Shown here in pieces: positions 27,293-35,103 of a DNA stretch of 64,000 nucleotides (position 1 is its first letter; each line of letters begins with the position of its first letter). The stretch is from DATDFB01 sp036522835 (GTDB lineage: Bacteria > Acidobacteriota > Thermoanaerobaculia > Gp7-AA8): contig DATDFB010000207.1 of NCBI GenBank assembly GCA_036522835.1, forward strand, positions 44,169 through 108,168. Direction: 5' to 3'. The position numbers and the translations under genes were made by a program. The notes beneath the pieces were generated by a model. It ran no database searches. It worked only from the letters and a program-made list of their open reading frames with translations, and had not been told where the DNA came from.

Positions 27293-27363
27293 CGCGTTCG
27301 ATTATCGCCCAGTTCGCGTTCATAACTTCAGCGCATGAAAGATGCGCTGATCCGCGGCCCTGA

Positions 27364-28392
27364 CTACAACACCCGCACGTCGCTGACGACCTTCCCGTCG
27401 ATCTCGTTGAACAGCCCCACCGCCGCGCCGAAGACGTCGTCGACGGCGATCTCCGTCATGCAGCGGTGGTGGCGCAGCGGGCAGTCGCGCCGGTAGCACG
27501 GCTGGCAGCTGACCGGGCGCTGGAGCACGCGGCTGGCGCCGGGAATCACGGTGCGTGCGGGATCGGTAGGGCCGAAGATCGAGACGCTCGGCACCGCCAG
27601 CGCGGTGGCGAGGTGCAGGGGGCCGCTGTCGTTCGTCACGATCACCGAGCAGTGCGAGATCGCGGCGGCGAGCTGCAGCACGTCGCCGTCCTCGCCGATG
27701 ATCGGCAGCGGATCGCCCATGGCGGCGATCGTCTCGGCCTGCTGCCGCTCGCTGGGACTCGTCAGTAGCACCACTTCGTAGCCGCTGGCGCGAAGACGGT
27801 CGGCGATCTCGCGATAGCGATCGTCGCCCCAGTGCTTGGCGCGGCCGTAGAGCCCGCCGGCGTGGAGGCCGAAGAGCGGCCGCTCCATGCGAATGCCGAG
27901 CTGGCGGAGGCGCCGGCGCGCCTTCTCCTTTGTCGTCTGCGGGAGGCGGAGGGTCGGCAGCTCGTCGACCACGCGCGGGGCATTCATCGCGCCGAGGAGC
28001 GCGGTGTAGTCGTCGAGCTGGTGGCCGCGGTCTTTATTGCGGGGGACGCGGTGCGTGAGCAGCAAGCCGCGCGCATCGGTCGCGTAGCCCCAGCGCTCGC
28101 CGATGCCGGCGGCGAATGCCACCATCGCCGCGCGGAACGAATTCGGGAGGATCACGGCGCGGCGGAAGCGGCCGTTCTTCAGAAGCTGGATGCGCTCGCG
28201 CGTCGAGCCGTTCCAGGCGATCACCTTTCGGAAGATCCCGGACGACGCCAGCAGGGTGGCAATGTGCTCCGGCGCGGCGACGGCGATCCCTCCTTCGTGG
28301 CGGAAGCGATGATGGAGGGCGCGGTATGTGGGGAGCGCAAGAACGTTGTCGCCCACCCAATTGAGGCCGATTACGACTGTCTCACTCGCCAT
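27364..28392 (-). CDS. waaF: LPS heptosyltransferase (GT9, WaaF-like)
   Basis: This 342-residue GT9 enzyme shows NWVGDNVLALP at the N-terminus, the nucleotide-sugar segment LHAGGLYGRAKHWGDDRY, and the C-terminal VTNDSGPLHLATALAVPSV-type and IFGPTDPARTVIP motifs. These enzymes add L-glycero-D-manno-heptose to the LPS inner core, and a WaaF-type role fits best. It is the last gene of the lipid A/core operon and overlaps lpxL by 11 bp. Four cysteines near the C-terminus (CQPCYRRDCPLRHHRC) are common in the family. Confidence 0.9.
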   Translation of the reverse strand: MASETVVIGLNWVGDNVLALPTYRALHHRFRHEGGIAVAAPEHIATLLASSGIFRKVIAWNGSTRERIQLLKNGRFRRAVILPNSFRAAMVAFAAGIGERWGYATDARGLLLTHRVPRNKDRGHQLDDYTALLGAMNAPRVVDELPTLRLPQTTKEKARRRLRQLGIRMERPLFGLHAGGLYGRAKHWGDDRYREIADRLRASGYEVVLLTSPSERQQAETIAAMGDPLPIIGEDGDVLQLAAAISHCSVIVTNDSGPLHLATALAVPSVSIFGPTDPARTVIPGASRVLQRPVSCQPCYRRDCPLRHHRCMTEIAVDDVFGAAVGLFNEIDGKVVSDVRVL

Positions 28393-29302
28393 TCAGCTCT
28401 TTCCCCGACGCAGTCCCTTTCCAGCGATCGTGCATCCACAACCAGAGCTCCGGGCGAGCCGCGATCCGGCGCGTGAGGAAATCGTTGATCCGCGTCGTCA
28501 GTGGCACGGCTTCTTTCTCGTTGTCTGGAAGCTGATCGACGCGAATCGGGTCCTCGAATTCGAAGCGATACCGCCCGGTCGCGTCCCCAATGCAAAAAAC
28601 GAACACAATTGTAGAGCCGAGCCTCGCCGCGAGCTTCGCGGGGGCGTCGGTGGTCCACGCCGGCCGGTTCAGAAACGGCACGAGAACCCCTTCCCGCGGG
28701 AGGACGGCCTGGTCGGGGAGGATGGCCACGACCCCGTTGTTCGACAGGGTTTTGTAGAGCGCCCGCGCGGCGCTGCGGCGGTCGACGATGGTCGCGCCCG
28801 TGCCGGCGCGGACGCGCGCCAGGTCGGCGGCGAGAAGCTCGTTGTCGAGCGCGCGGGCGACGGTGGTTATCGGGCCGACGATGGCGGTCGCCGCGAGTCC
28901 GGAGGTCTCCCAGCTCGCGTAGTGCGCGGTGATGAGCATGACGCCGCGGCCGCGCGCCAGCGCCTCGCGCACGTGTTCGACGCCGGTGACGTCGCAGCGG
29001 GCCGCGATCTCCTCCGCGGTCAGCTCCTGCATTTTGATCGTGGTCAGCGCCTCGCGGCCCATGTGCCGCCAGCACTCCCGGATGACTTGCGCCGCCTCGT
29101 GAGCCCGCTCCGGAAAGGAGGCTTTGAAGTTTTCAATCGCGATGCGCGTGCGGCGGCGCGCGAAGACGCGCGCCAACGAGCCGATGCGCCCCCCCCACCG
29201 CCACAACACCTCGTGCGAGGCCTTGCGCGCACGCCACGCCACGAGGCGGTAGGCGAGGTACTCGATGCGCTGCAGGAGGCGGTTCTTGCGGCGGCGGCTC
29301 AT
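28382..29302 (-). CDS. lpxL: Lipid A acyltransferase (LpxL/HtrB family)
   Basis: This 306-residue protein carries the acyltransferase His-x4-Glu motif as HYASWE, a basic N-terminal amphipathic region, and the later ILPDQAVLPREGVLVPF and PELWLWMHDRWK blocks of the family. It adds a secondary acyl chain to the Kdo-lipid A precursor at the inner membrane. A classic N-terminal transmembrane helix is weak, so membrane attachment may be peripheral. It overlaps lpxK by 4 bases and waaF by 11. Confidence 0.9.
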   Translation of the reverse strand: MSRRRKNRLLQRIEYLAYRLVAWRARKASHEVLWRWGGRIGSLARVFARRRTRIAIENFKASFPERAHEAAQVIRECWRHMGREALTTIKMQELTAEEIAARCDVTGVEHVREALARGRGVMLITAHYASWETSGLAATAIVGPITTVARALDNELLAADLARVRAGTGATIVDRRSAARALYKTLSNNGVVAILPDQAVLPREGVLVPFLNRPAWTTDAPAKLAARLGSTIVFVFCIGDATGRYRFEFEDPIRVDQLPDNEKEAVPLTTRINDFLTRRIAARPELWLWMHDRWKGTASGKELNGE

Positions 29303-30087
29303 CGGCGGATGCGCGCCTCGATGGCCTCGAGCACGGCCGGGTCGATGCGGAAGCGCGCGGCGACGGCGATGATCTCAGAGTCCCGAATCTTCACGGCATC
29401 TTTTTCGGTGGTGACGATGGCGTCGAAGCCGCGCGCCGCCTCTTTGATCCGCGCGAGGTCCCGCGTCGTGTAGGCATGGTGATCGGGGAAGGCCATCGTG
29501 CCGGCCGCGCTCACCGACTGGAAGAACTGCTCGTTGTCCGCGAGTCCGGCGAAGGCGAAGAGCTTCCCCTCCGGGACGTCGACCTCCAGCCGCCGCGGGA
29601 TGACGAAGTCGGCGTGCTCGAGCGCAGAGCGGCCTTCGCGAAGCCACTTCCCCGGCGCGTCGATGACGACGTCGACGTCGCGGGCGAGCTGTAAGTGTTG
29701 GAAGCCATCGTCGAGTAAATAAACGTCACAATTAACGTGTAGACCATTTTCGTAACGATTTGATCCAACAATGACGTCGCCGATTTTCGTGAGCAGTACC
29801 GGCTCGTCCCCGAACTTCGCCGCGTCCGGCTCGGTCACCAACCCTCCGGCGCCGCTCCGCTTGTATCCGCGCGTCAGCACGGCTACGCGGTATCCGCGCT
29901 CGCGCAGGTGCTCGCCGATGGCGATCGTGGCCGGCGTCTTCCCTGCCCCGCCCGCCGTAATGGCGCCGACGGAGATGACTGGCTTCGGCAGCCGCTTCGC
30001 TTTGAGCACGCCGCGGCGGTAGAGCGCGCGGCGGAGGCGGTTGATGCCGCGCCAGAGGAGCTCGGCCGGTTTGAGCAGGATCGTCAC
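29299..30087 (-). CDS. lpxK: Tetraacyldisaccharide 4'-kinase
   Basis: This 262-residue kinase has the P-loop as SVGAITAGGAGKTP, then TRGYKRSG, DEPVLL, and the LLDDGFQHLQLARDVDVV catalytic segment with the Asp pair. It phosphorylates the 4' position of the lipid A disaccharide. It is shorter than the enterobacterial enzyme (about 330) mainly at the C-terminus. The GTG start at 30087 overlaps the waaA stop (GTGA). Upstream extension of the same frame runs antisense through waaA and was rejected. Confidence 0.93.
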   Translation of the reverse strand: MTILLKPAELLWRGINRLRRALYRRGVLKAKRLPKPVISVGAITAGGAGKTPATIAIGEHLRERGYRVAVLTRGYKRSGAGGLVTEPDAAKFGDEPVLLTKIGDVIVGSNRYENGLHVNCDVYLLDDGFQHLQLARDVDVVIDAPGKWLREGRSALEHADFVIPRRLEVDVPEGKLFAFAGLADNEQFFQSVSAAGTMAFPDHHAYTTRDLARIKEAARGFDAIVTTEKDAVKIRDSEIIAVAARFRIDPAVLEAIEARIRR

Positions 30088-31283
30088 GACAGTAGTTCGA
30101 CGATGCGCCGGGCCGTGCGTTCCGCGGCGCCGCGGTTTTCGGCGACGGCGTGGCGGGCTTTCTCGCCGATCGAGGCTCTTGCGCCGTCGTCGTCGATCAT
30201 GCGCCGGAAGAACGCCGCGACGTCGCCCGCGCTCTGCACTTCCTGCGCGGCGCCGTCGCGCAGGAACACCGACGCGATCTCGCGAAAGTTCGACATGTGC
30301 GGCCCAAAACACGTCGGCACGCCGACGGCCGCGGCCTCGATCGGATTGTGCCCGCCGGTCGGCACGAGACTGCCGCCGATGAACGCTGCGGTCGCATAGC
30401 GGTAGACCCGCGCGAGCTCGCCGATGGTATCCAGAAGCAATATGGAGTGCGGCGGCCGTGCCGCCGCTGTCGAGCGCCGCATCATTGGCGCAAGTCCCGC
30501 CACGACGTCGAACCGGTCCGGTTTGCGCGGCGCCACCACCACGAATGCTCCTAGGGGCAGCACGTGGGGCAGCAGCGCCTCGTCCTCCCCCTCCATCGTC
30601 GAGCCCAACACCACGATCGGCCGCCCCGCCGCCAGCGCCGGCAGGTCGAATTCCAGCGGCCGCTCGTCCGGCACGTAGTCGAACTTCACGTTTCCCGCGA
30701 CTTCCACGTTCGTCGCGCCGATGGCGCGGAAGCGCTCCGCGTCCTGCGCCTCGCGCGCCAGGATCGCGTCGTAGTGGCGCAGCACGCGCGCCACGACGGC
30801 GCGGAACATCCGGTAGCGCGGAAACGAGCGGTCGGAAATGCGCCCGTTCGCCAGCACCAGGCGCACGCCGCGCGCGGCGGAGAGCCGCGTTGCGTTCGGC
30901 CAGATCTCCGTCTCCATCGCCGCGAAGACGCGCGGGCGGTGATGGTTCAGGAACCGCTTCACCGCGACGGAGAAGTCGAGCGGAAAGTACGTCACCGTCG
31001 CGAAGGGGAAGAGCTTCTTCGCCTGCGCCTGGCCGGTCGTCGTCGTCGTGGTGAAGACAATCGACGTCGACGGACGAAGACGCAGCATCGCATCGACGAC
31101 CGGCTTCGCAGCCAGCGTCTCTCCCACCGATACCGCGTGGATCCACACGTCGTGCGCGCGCGGCGGGCCGAGGTAGTGCCCCATCCGCTCCGCGAAAGTG
31201 CTCGTGTACTTCCCGCGGAGGAGGAAAAACGGCAGCCCTAGGATGAGGACGAGGTACAACGCGACCTCATAGACGAGGTACAT
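30084..31283 (-). CDS. waaA: 3-deoxy-D-manno-octulosonic acid (Kdo) transferase
   Basis: This 399-residue GT30 enzyme starts with a membrane anchor (YEVALYLVLILGLPFFLL). It contains WIHAVSVGETLAAKPVV, the METEIWPN motif, ANGRISDRS, VLGSTMEGEDE and FIGGSLVPTGGHNPIE. It adds Kdo to the lipid A precursor and opens the operon waaA-lpxK-lpxL-waaF. A dispersed-repeat arm (30441-30470) is translated in frame as STAAARPPHS in a variable loop before ILLLDTIGEL. Only 9 bases separate its start codon from that of the divergent asparaginase gene, if the latter starts at 31293. Confidence 0.94.
   Translation of the reverse strand: MYLVYEVALYLVLILGLPFFLLRGKYTSTFAERMGHYLGPPRAHDVWIHAVSVGETLAAKPVVDAMLRLRPSTSIVFTTTTTTGQAQAKKLFPFATVTYFPLDFSVAVKRFLNHHRPRVFAAMETEIWPNATRLSAARGVRLVLANGRISDRSFPRYRMFRAVVARVLRHYDAILAREAQDAERFRAIGATNVEVAGNVKFDYVPDERPLEFDLPALAAGRPIVVLGSTMEGEDEALLPHVLPLGAFVVVAPRKPDRFDVVAGLAPMMRRSTAAARPPHSILLLDTIGELARVYRYATAAFIGGSLVPTGGHNPIEAAAVGVPTCFGPHMSNFREIASVFLRDGAAQEVQSAGDVAAFFRRMIDDDGARASIGEKARHAVAENRGAAERTARRIVELLS
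30441..30470. repeat. Single arm of the dispersed GTGGAGTGCGGC element, inside waaA
   Basis: Thirty bases differ from the 8280-8306 arm by one change in the core (GGCCGTGCC for GGCCATGCC). The segment is read in frame on the minus strand within waaA, giving an Ala/Arg/Pro-rich tract in a loop. Confidence 0.85.
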
Positions 31284-31292
31284 TGAGCGCGG

Positions 31293-32390
31293 ATGATCTT
31301 CGACGAGTCCACCCCCGTCAACTTCGCCCGCGCCATGCCGAACTGGCAGCCGTTGGTCGAGTACCGCCGCAACGGCGTCGCCGAGAACACGATTCACGGC
31401 GCCGTCTCCTGGGTCACCGGCCGCCGTCTCCTCTACTCCTTCGGCGGCAACGTCGAGGTCTACGGTCGCTCGATGTCGAAGCCGCTGATGATGAAAGTCT
31501 TCGCTCGCGAGTTCGCCAAAGGGCTCACGGGCAAGCAGCAGGCCATCTCCGTCGCCTCGCACAACGGCGATACCGAGCACGTGCGCGTGGCGCGCTCGAT
31601 CCTCCTCCCCGGCGAGTGGGGGATGATGCAGACGCCGCTCGATGTCCCGCTCGTGCAGTTCGGGCGGCAGGTGCGCCGCCCGCGCCGTTGGTACCACTGC
31701 TGCTCCGGCGAGCACGCCGCGATCCTCCGCGGCTGCAAGCTCAAAGGCTGGTCGCGCGTCGGCTACGTCTGGCCGCACCATCCGTTCTTCCAGGCCCACC
31801 TCGCCTACGTCCGCCGCATCCTCGGCGACGACTGGACGCCCGGCACGATCGCCAAGGACGGCTGCGGTCTGCCGACGATCTCGATGACCGTGACGGATCT
31901 GGCGAAGCTCTTCGCCAACCTCGTCACCGAGCGCCACGACGATTGGATCTGGGAGGCGATGGTGCAGCATCCCGATCTCATCGGCGGCTTCAACCGCCTC
32001 GACTCGACGATTCTCAAGGCCTGCCACGGCCGCGTGATCGCCAAGGAAGGCGCCGACGGGCTCCTCGGCCTCTCCATCGAGCACCCCGAGTACCCCGACG
32101 GCCTCGGCGTGGTGGTGAAGATCGCCCACGGCTGGAACCCGCAGGCGACGTGGTACATCGCCCGCTACATCCTCGGCGTTCTCGGCTTCGAGTTCCGCAA
32201 CCCGTACAAGCTGCGGCGGCAGAAGGCGTTCATCGTCCCCGAGGTCATCCCGCCGGAGCTGCGCGAACGAATGAGCGCGATCGTGCCGTGGGACTCGTGG
32301 GATCCGGACATTGATCGGTGGGAGTTCGACCCGGAGGAGTTCGTTGCGAACGAGGGCGCAGGGGGCAGGGGGCAGGGGGTAGGTCGATGA
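31293..32390 (+). CDS. L-asparaginase II family protein
   Basis: This 365-residue protein matches the asparaginase_II family. Visible are the N-terminal strand with VAENTIHGAVSWV, the Ser60-x2-Lys63 pair in GRSMSKP, Ser89 in SVASHNGD, CCSGEHAAIL and KDGCGLPT. In the characterised Rhizobium enzyme the zinc ligands are two Cys and a Lys in C-S-G-K; here Cys137 and Cys191 remain but the Lys is Glu140. Activity on asparagine is therefore uncertain. The start at 31293 lies 9 bases from waaA's start; ATG 31335 gives a more typical N-terminus (MPNWQPLVEYRRNGVAEN). The C-terminus (EGAGGRGQGVGR) is encoded by an iterated repeat element. Confidence 0.8.
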   Translation: MIFDESTPVNFARAMPNWQPLVEYRRNGVAENTIHGAVSWVTGRRLLYSFGGNVEVYGRSMSKPLMMKVFAREFAKGLTGKQQAISVASHNGDTEHVRVARSILLPGEWGMMQTPLDVPLVQFGRQVRRPRRWYHCCSGEHAAILRGCKLKGWSRVGYVWPHHPFFQAHLAYVRRILGDDWTPGTIAKDGCGLPTISMTVTDLAKLFANLVTERHDDWIWEAMVQHPDLIGGFNRLDSTILKACHGRVIAKEGADGLLGLSIEHPEYPDGLGVVVKIAHGWNPQATWYIARYILGVLGFEFRNPYKLRRQKAFIVPEVIPPELRERMSAIVPWDSWDPDIDRWEFDPEEFVANEGAGGRGQGVGR

Positions 32391-32442
32391 CCGTGCAAGA
32401 TGCAACGACACACCCTGCGCCCCGCCCCCTGCGCCCTGCGCC
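32353..32442. repeat. GGGCGCA/GGGGGCA iterated inverted element spanning a gene junction
   Basis: The left arm (32353-32383) iterates 7-mers of the GGGGGCA type and codes the C-terminus of the asparaginase. The right arm (32411-32442) iterates the complementary CCCTGCG type and codes residues of the aldehyde dehydrogenase N-terminus (HPAPRPLRPAP). The ATGA stop/start overlap (32387-32390) lies in the loop. The purine-rich end of the left arm (GGGGGTAGG) is the only ribosome-binding-site candidate for the downstream gene. Confidence 0.88.
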
Positions 32443-33847
32443 GTGTGTAGCCAATTTCATCGCCAACGAATTCGTCCCGCCGCGCTCCGGCAACTACATC
32501 GACGACGTCAGCCCCTCCACCGAGGAAGTCATCGCCGCGATTCCGGACAGCGACGAGCGCGACGTCGACGACGCCGTGCAGACGGCGGCGCGCGCGTTTC
32601 CGGCGTGGTCCCGCACGTCCGCGGCCGAGCGTTCGCGGCTGCTGCTGAAGGTCGCGGACTGCATCGAGAAACACTTCGACGAGCTCGCGGAGCTCGAGGC
32701 GCGCGACAGCGGGAAGCCGCTGACGCTCGCGCGGACCCTCGACATTCCGCGCGCGATTGCGAACTTCCGCTTCTTCGCCACGGCCATCCTGCATCAGTCG
32801 AGCGACGCGCACGTCACCGATACCACAGCGCTCAACTACACGCTGCGCCAACCGCTCGGCGTCGTCGGCCTCATCTCGCCGTGGAACCTGCCGCTGTATC
32901 TGCTCTCGTGGAAGATCGCCCCGGCCATCGCGGCGGGCAACGCCTGCGTGGCGAAGCCGAGCGAGATGACGCCGCTGACGGCGCACCGCCTCGCCGAGCT
33001 CGTGGTCGACGCGGGCGTTCCGCCCGGTGTCATCAACATCGTCCACGGCCTCGGCGGCAAAGCCGGCCGCGCGCTGACCTGCCACGACAGCGTCGCCGCG
33101 ATCTCCTTCACCGGCGGCACCGTCACCGGCGCCGCCGTCGCCGCCAACGCCGCGCCGCGCTTCAAGAAGCTCTCGCTGGAGCTCGGCGGCAAGAATCCGA
33201 CGATCGTCTTCGGCGACGCCGATCTCGACCAGGCGCTCCCGACCGCGATCCGCGCCTCATTCTGGAACCAGGGAGAGATCTGCCTCTGCGGATCGCGCAT
33301 CTTCGTCGAGAAATCGATCTACGAGCGCTTCGTCGACGGCTTCGTGGAGCGCGCCAAAGCGCTGCGCATCGGCGAGGACCTCGGCGCGCTGATCAGCGAA
33401 GCGCACCTGCGCAAGGTCCTCGGTTACATCGACCTTGCGAAGAAGGAGGGCGGCACGATCGCGACCGGCGGCAACCGCATCGACCGCCGCGGCTACTTCG
33501 TCGAGCCGACCGTGATCACCGGCCTCGGATGCGACTGCCGCGTGCTGCAGGAGGAGATCTTCGGACCCGTCGTGACAATCACGCCGTTCGACGGCGAGGA
33601 AGAGGCGGTGGCGTTCGCGAACTCGACGAAGTACGGCCTCTCCGCCAGCCTCTGGACGCGCGACCTGCAGCGCGCCCACCGCGTCGCCGCCGCCGTCGAC
33701 AGCGGCACCGTCTGGATCAACTGCTGGCTCCTGCGCGACCTTCGCGTCCCCTTCGGCGGCATGCGCGAGAGCGGCGTCGGCCGCGAGGGTGGCTTCGCGT
33801 CGCTCGAGTTCTTCACCGAGGCGAAGAACGTCTGCGTCAAGCTCTGA
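32387..33847 (+). CDS. Aldehyde dehydrogenase (NAD(P)+-dependent superfamily)
   Basis: This 486-residue ALDH has ISPWNLPLYLLSWKIAPAIA, a cofactor-binding SFTGGTVTG segment, the LELGGKNP glutamate and catalytic Cys299 in NQGEIC, ending with PFGGMRESGVGREGG. It oxidises an aldehyde to the acid; similarity in style to 2-hydroxymuconic or betaine-type semialdehyde dehydrogenases is suggestive but substrate is not assignable. It is coupled to the asparaginase gene (ATGA). Residues about 9-19 are encoded by a repeat element and are probably a disordered extension before the true fold starting at VANFIANEFV. Confidence 0.92.
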   Translation: MTVQDATTHPAPRPLRPAPCVANFIANEFVPPRSGNYIDDVSPSTEEVIAAIPDSDERDVDDAVQTAARAFPAWSRTSAAERSRLLLKVADCIEKHFDELAELEARDSGKPLTLARTLDIPRAIANFRFFATAILHQSSDAHVTDTTALNYTLRQPLGVVGLISPWNLPLYLLSWKIAPAIAAGNACVAKPSEMTPLTAHRLAELVVDAGVPPGVINIVHGLGGKAGRALTCHDSVAAISFTGGTVTGAAVAANAAPRFKKLSLELGGKNPTIVFGDADLDQALPTAIRASFWNQGEICLCGSRIFVEKSIYERFVDGFVERAKALRIGEDLGALISEAHLRKVLGYIDLAKKEGGTIATGGNRIDRRGYFVEPTVITGLGCDCRVLQEEIFGPVVTITPFDGEEEAVAFANSTKYGLSASLWTRDLQRAHRVAAAVDSGTVWINCWLLRDLRVPFGGMRESGVGREGGFASLEFFTEAKNVCVKL

Positions 33848-33877
33848 TTGGAGAGGAAATCGCATGCTCGACGACTC

Positions 33878-35089
33878 ATGCGCTACGCCTTCGCTTTTGT
33901 CGTCTCGTTGAGTCTGACCGCATCCGCTGCCCTCGCGCAGATCACGATGGGCGCGATGCCGCCGATTGACGGCTTCGCCGTCAGCCGCAATGTCCCCACC
34001 ACGCTCGTCGATCTGGGCCATCCGGCGCTTTCGCCGGCGACGATGACGGCCGCGTCGGTGCGCTGGGCCGGCAACTGCTCGGGCGCGTTCAAGCTGAAGT
34101 TCCTGCGGCCGTCGGCGGGGCTCGCCGGCTACACCGTGATGGCGGAGCGCGGGCCGTTCGACGCCGTCAACGGCGTGAATCTCGTGGCGCTGTCGCCCGG
34201 TGTCGAGGTGCTGCCGGGGTATCTGCTGGCTGTGACGCAGCTCCAGGCCAGCTCGTCTTCCTGCGGAGGACCGATCTACTCGCTCGGCGACCGTTCGACG
34301 TCCGTGATGGTCATCAACGGCGACATTCCCGCGAGCGGCTCGTTGAACGGAACGATCGAGCGCTCGGAGGTGATCAACGCGCGCGCCAGCTCGGAAACGA
34401 ACGTTCTCGAGGGAGTCATCACCGGCGCGGGCGCCGTGGCGGGGGCGTTCGGCGCCTTCTTCCGCACCGCCGTGCAGCTCGTGAACCGCGATGCGAACAC
34501 GGCCACCGGCAAGATCATCTTTCATCCTGCCGGCGCGACGACGGGGTTCGATCCGTCCCTTGCCTACAGCTTGGCGCCATTCAGCGCGACCTCATACAGC
34601 GATCTCGTCACGGCCATCGGTGCCCAAGGCCTCGGCACGATCGACGTCGTCTCCACGTCGGGCGCGCCGGTGCTGGTCCTCACGCGCGTCTTCAACGACA
34701 ACGGCCCGGCCGGTACCCAAGGTTTTTCGGAGCCCTTCGTCACGCCTGACGAAGCGCTCGTCGCCCTCGGCAGGGCCAACATCATCATGCCGGCCGATCT
34801 GGCGAACTTCCGGATGAACGTCGGGGTGCGCACGCTCTCCGACATCGTCAACGTCGACATCGTCACGACCGACGCCGCCGGCAATCGGTATGGCCCGCTG
34901 ATCACCAGAACGTATCAGGCAAACTCGTTCGAGCAGCCGACGCTCGCGCAATTTCTGGACGGCGGCAGCATCGTGCCGAACGGCACGGTCACGATCTTCG
35001 TCCGCGACGGCAGCGGGATCATTTTTTACGCCTCGACCACGGACAACCGGACGAACGACAGCAGCATCGAATTCGCGCGGCGGCGCTGA
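33878..35089 (+). CDS. Secreted protein with acidobacterial-style beta repeats, function unknown
   Basis: A signal peptide (MRYAFAFVVSLSLTASAALAQ) precedes about 380 residues of beta-rich sequence without catalytic motifs. Residues about 190-400 contain two copies of a module (FFRTAVQLVNRD.. and FRMNVGVRTLSD.., each followed by GTV-type strands and a closing LV-TR or FYAST strand). The same module type occurs at the C-terminus of the metallopeptidase at 8079-11297. The ATG at 33878 is chosen for the signal peptide; the nearest strong ribosome-binding site (GGAGAGG) is about 20 bases upstream, so the start is less certain. Confidence 0.8.
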   Translation: MRYAFAFVVSLSLTASAALAQITMGAMPPIDGFAVSRNVPTTLVDLGHPALSPATMTAASVRWAGNCSGAFKLKFLRPSAGLAGYTVMAERGPFDAVNGVNLVALSPGVEVLPGYLLAVTQLQASSSSCGGPIYSLGDRSTSVMVINGDIPASGSLNGTIERSEVINARASSETNVLEGVITGAGAVAGAFGAFFRTAVQLVNRDANTATGKIIFHPAGATTGFDPSLAYSLAPFSATSYSDLVTAIGAQGLGTIDVVSTSGAPVLVLTRVFNDNGPAGTQGFSEPFVTPDEALVALGRANIIMPADLANFRMNVGVRTLSDIVNVDIVTTDAAGNRYGPLITRTYQANSFEQPTLAQFLDGGSIVPNGTVTIFVRDGSGIIFYASTTDNRTNDSSIEFARRR

Positions 35090-35103
35090 TAGTCTAAGCG
35101 GCC

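Noticed and set aside
27329..27349. Perfect 8-bp hairpin (CAGCGCAT-GAAAG-ATGCGCTG) upstream of the MerR gene as a terminator
   Set aside because: No T-tract on either strand. It may be an operator or nothing; evidence is too thin to list as a feature.
29299..31146. Long version of lpxK extending through waaA
   Set aside because: The extension is antisense-like and low complexity; LpxK similarity starts at the GTG at 30087, which overlaps the waaA stop.
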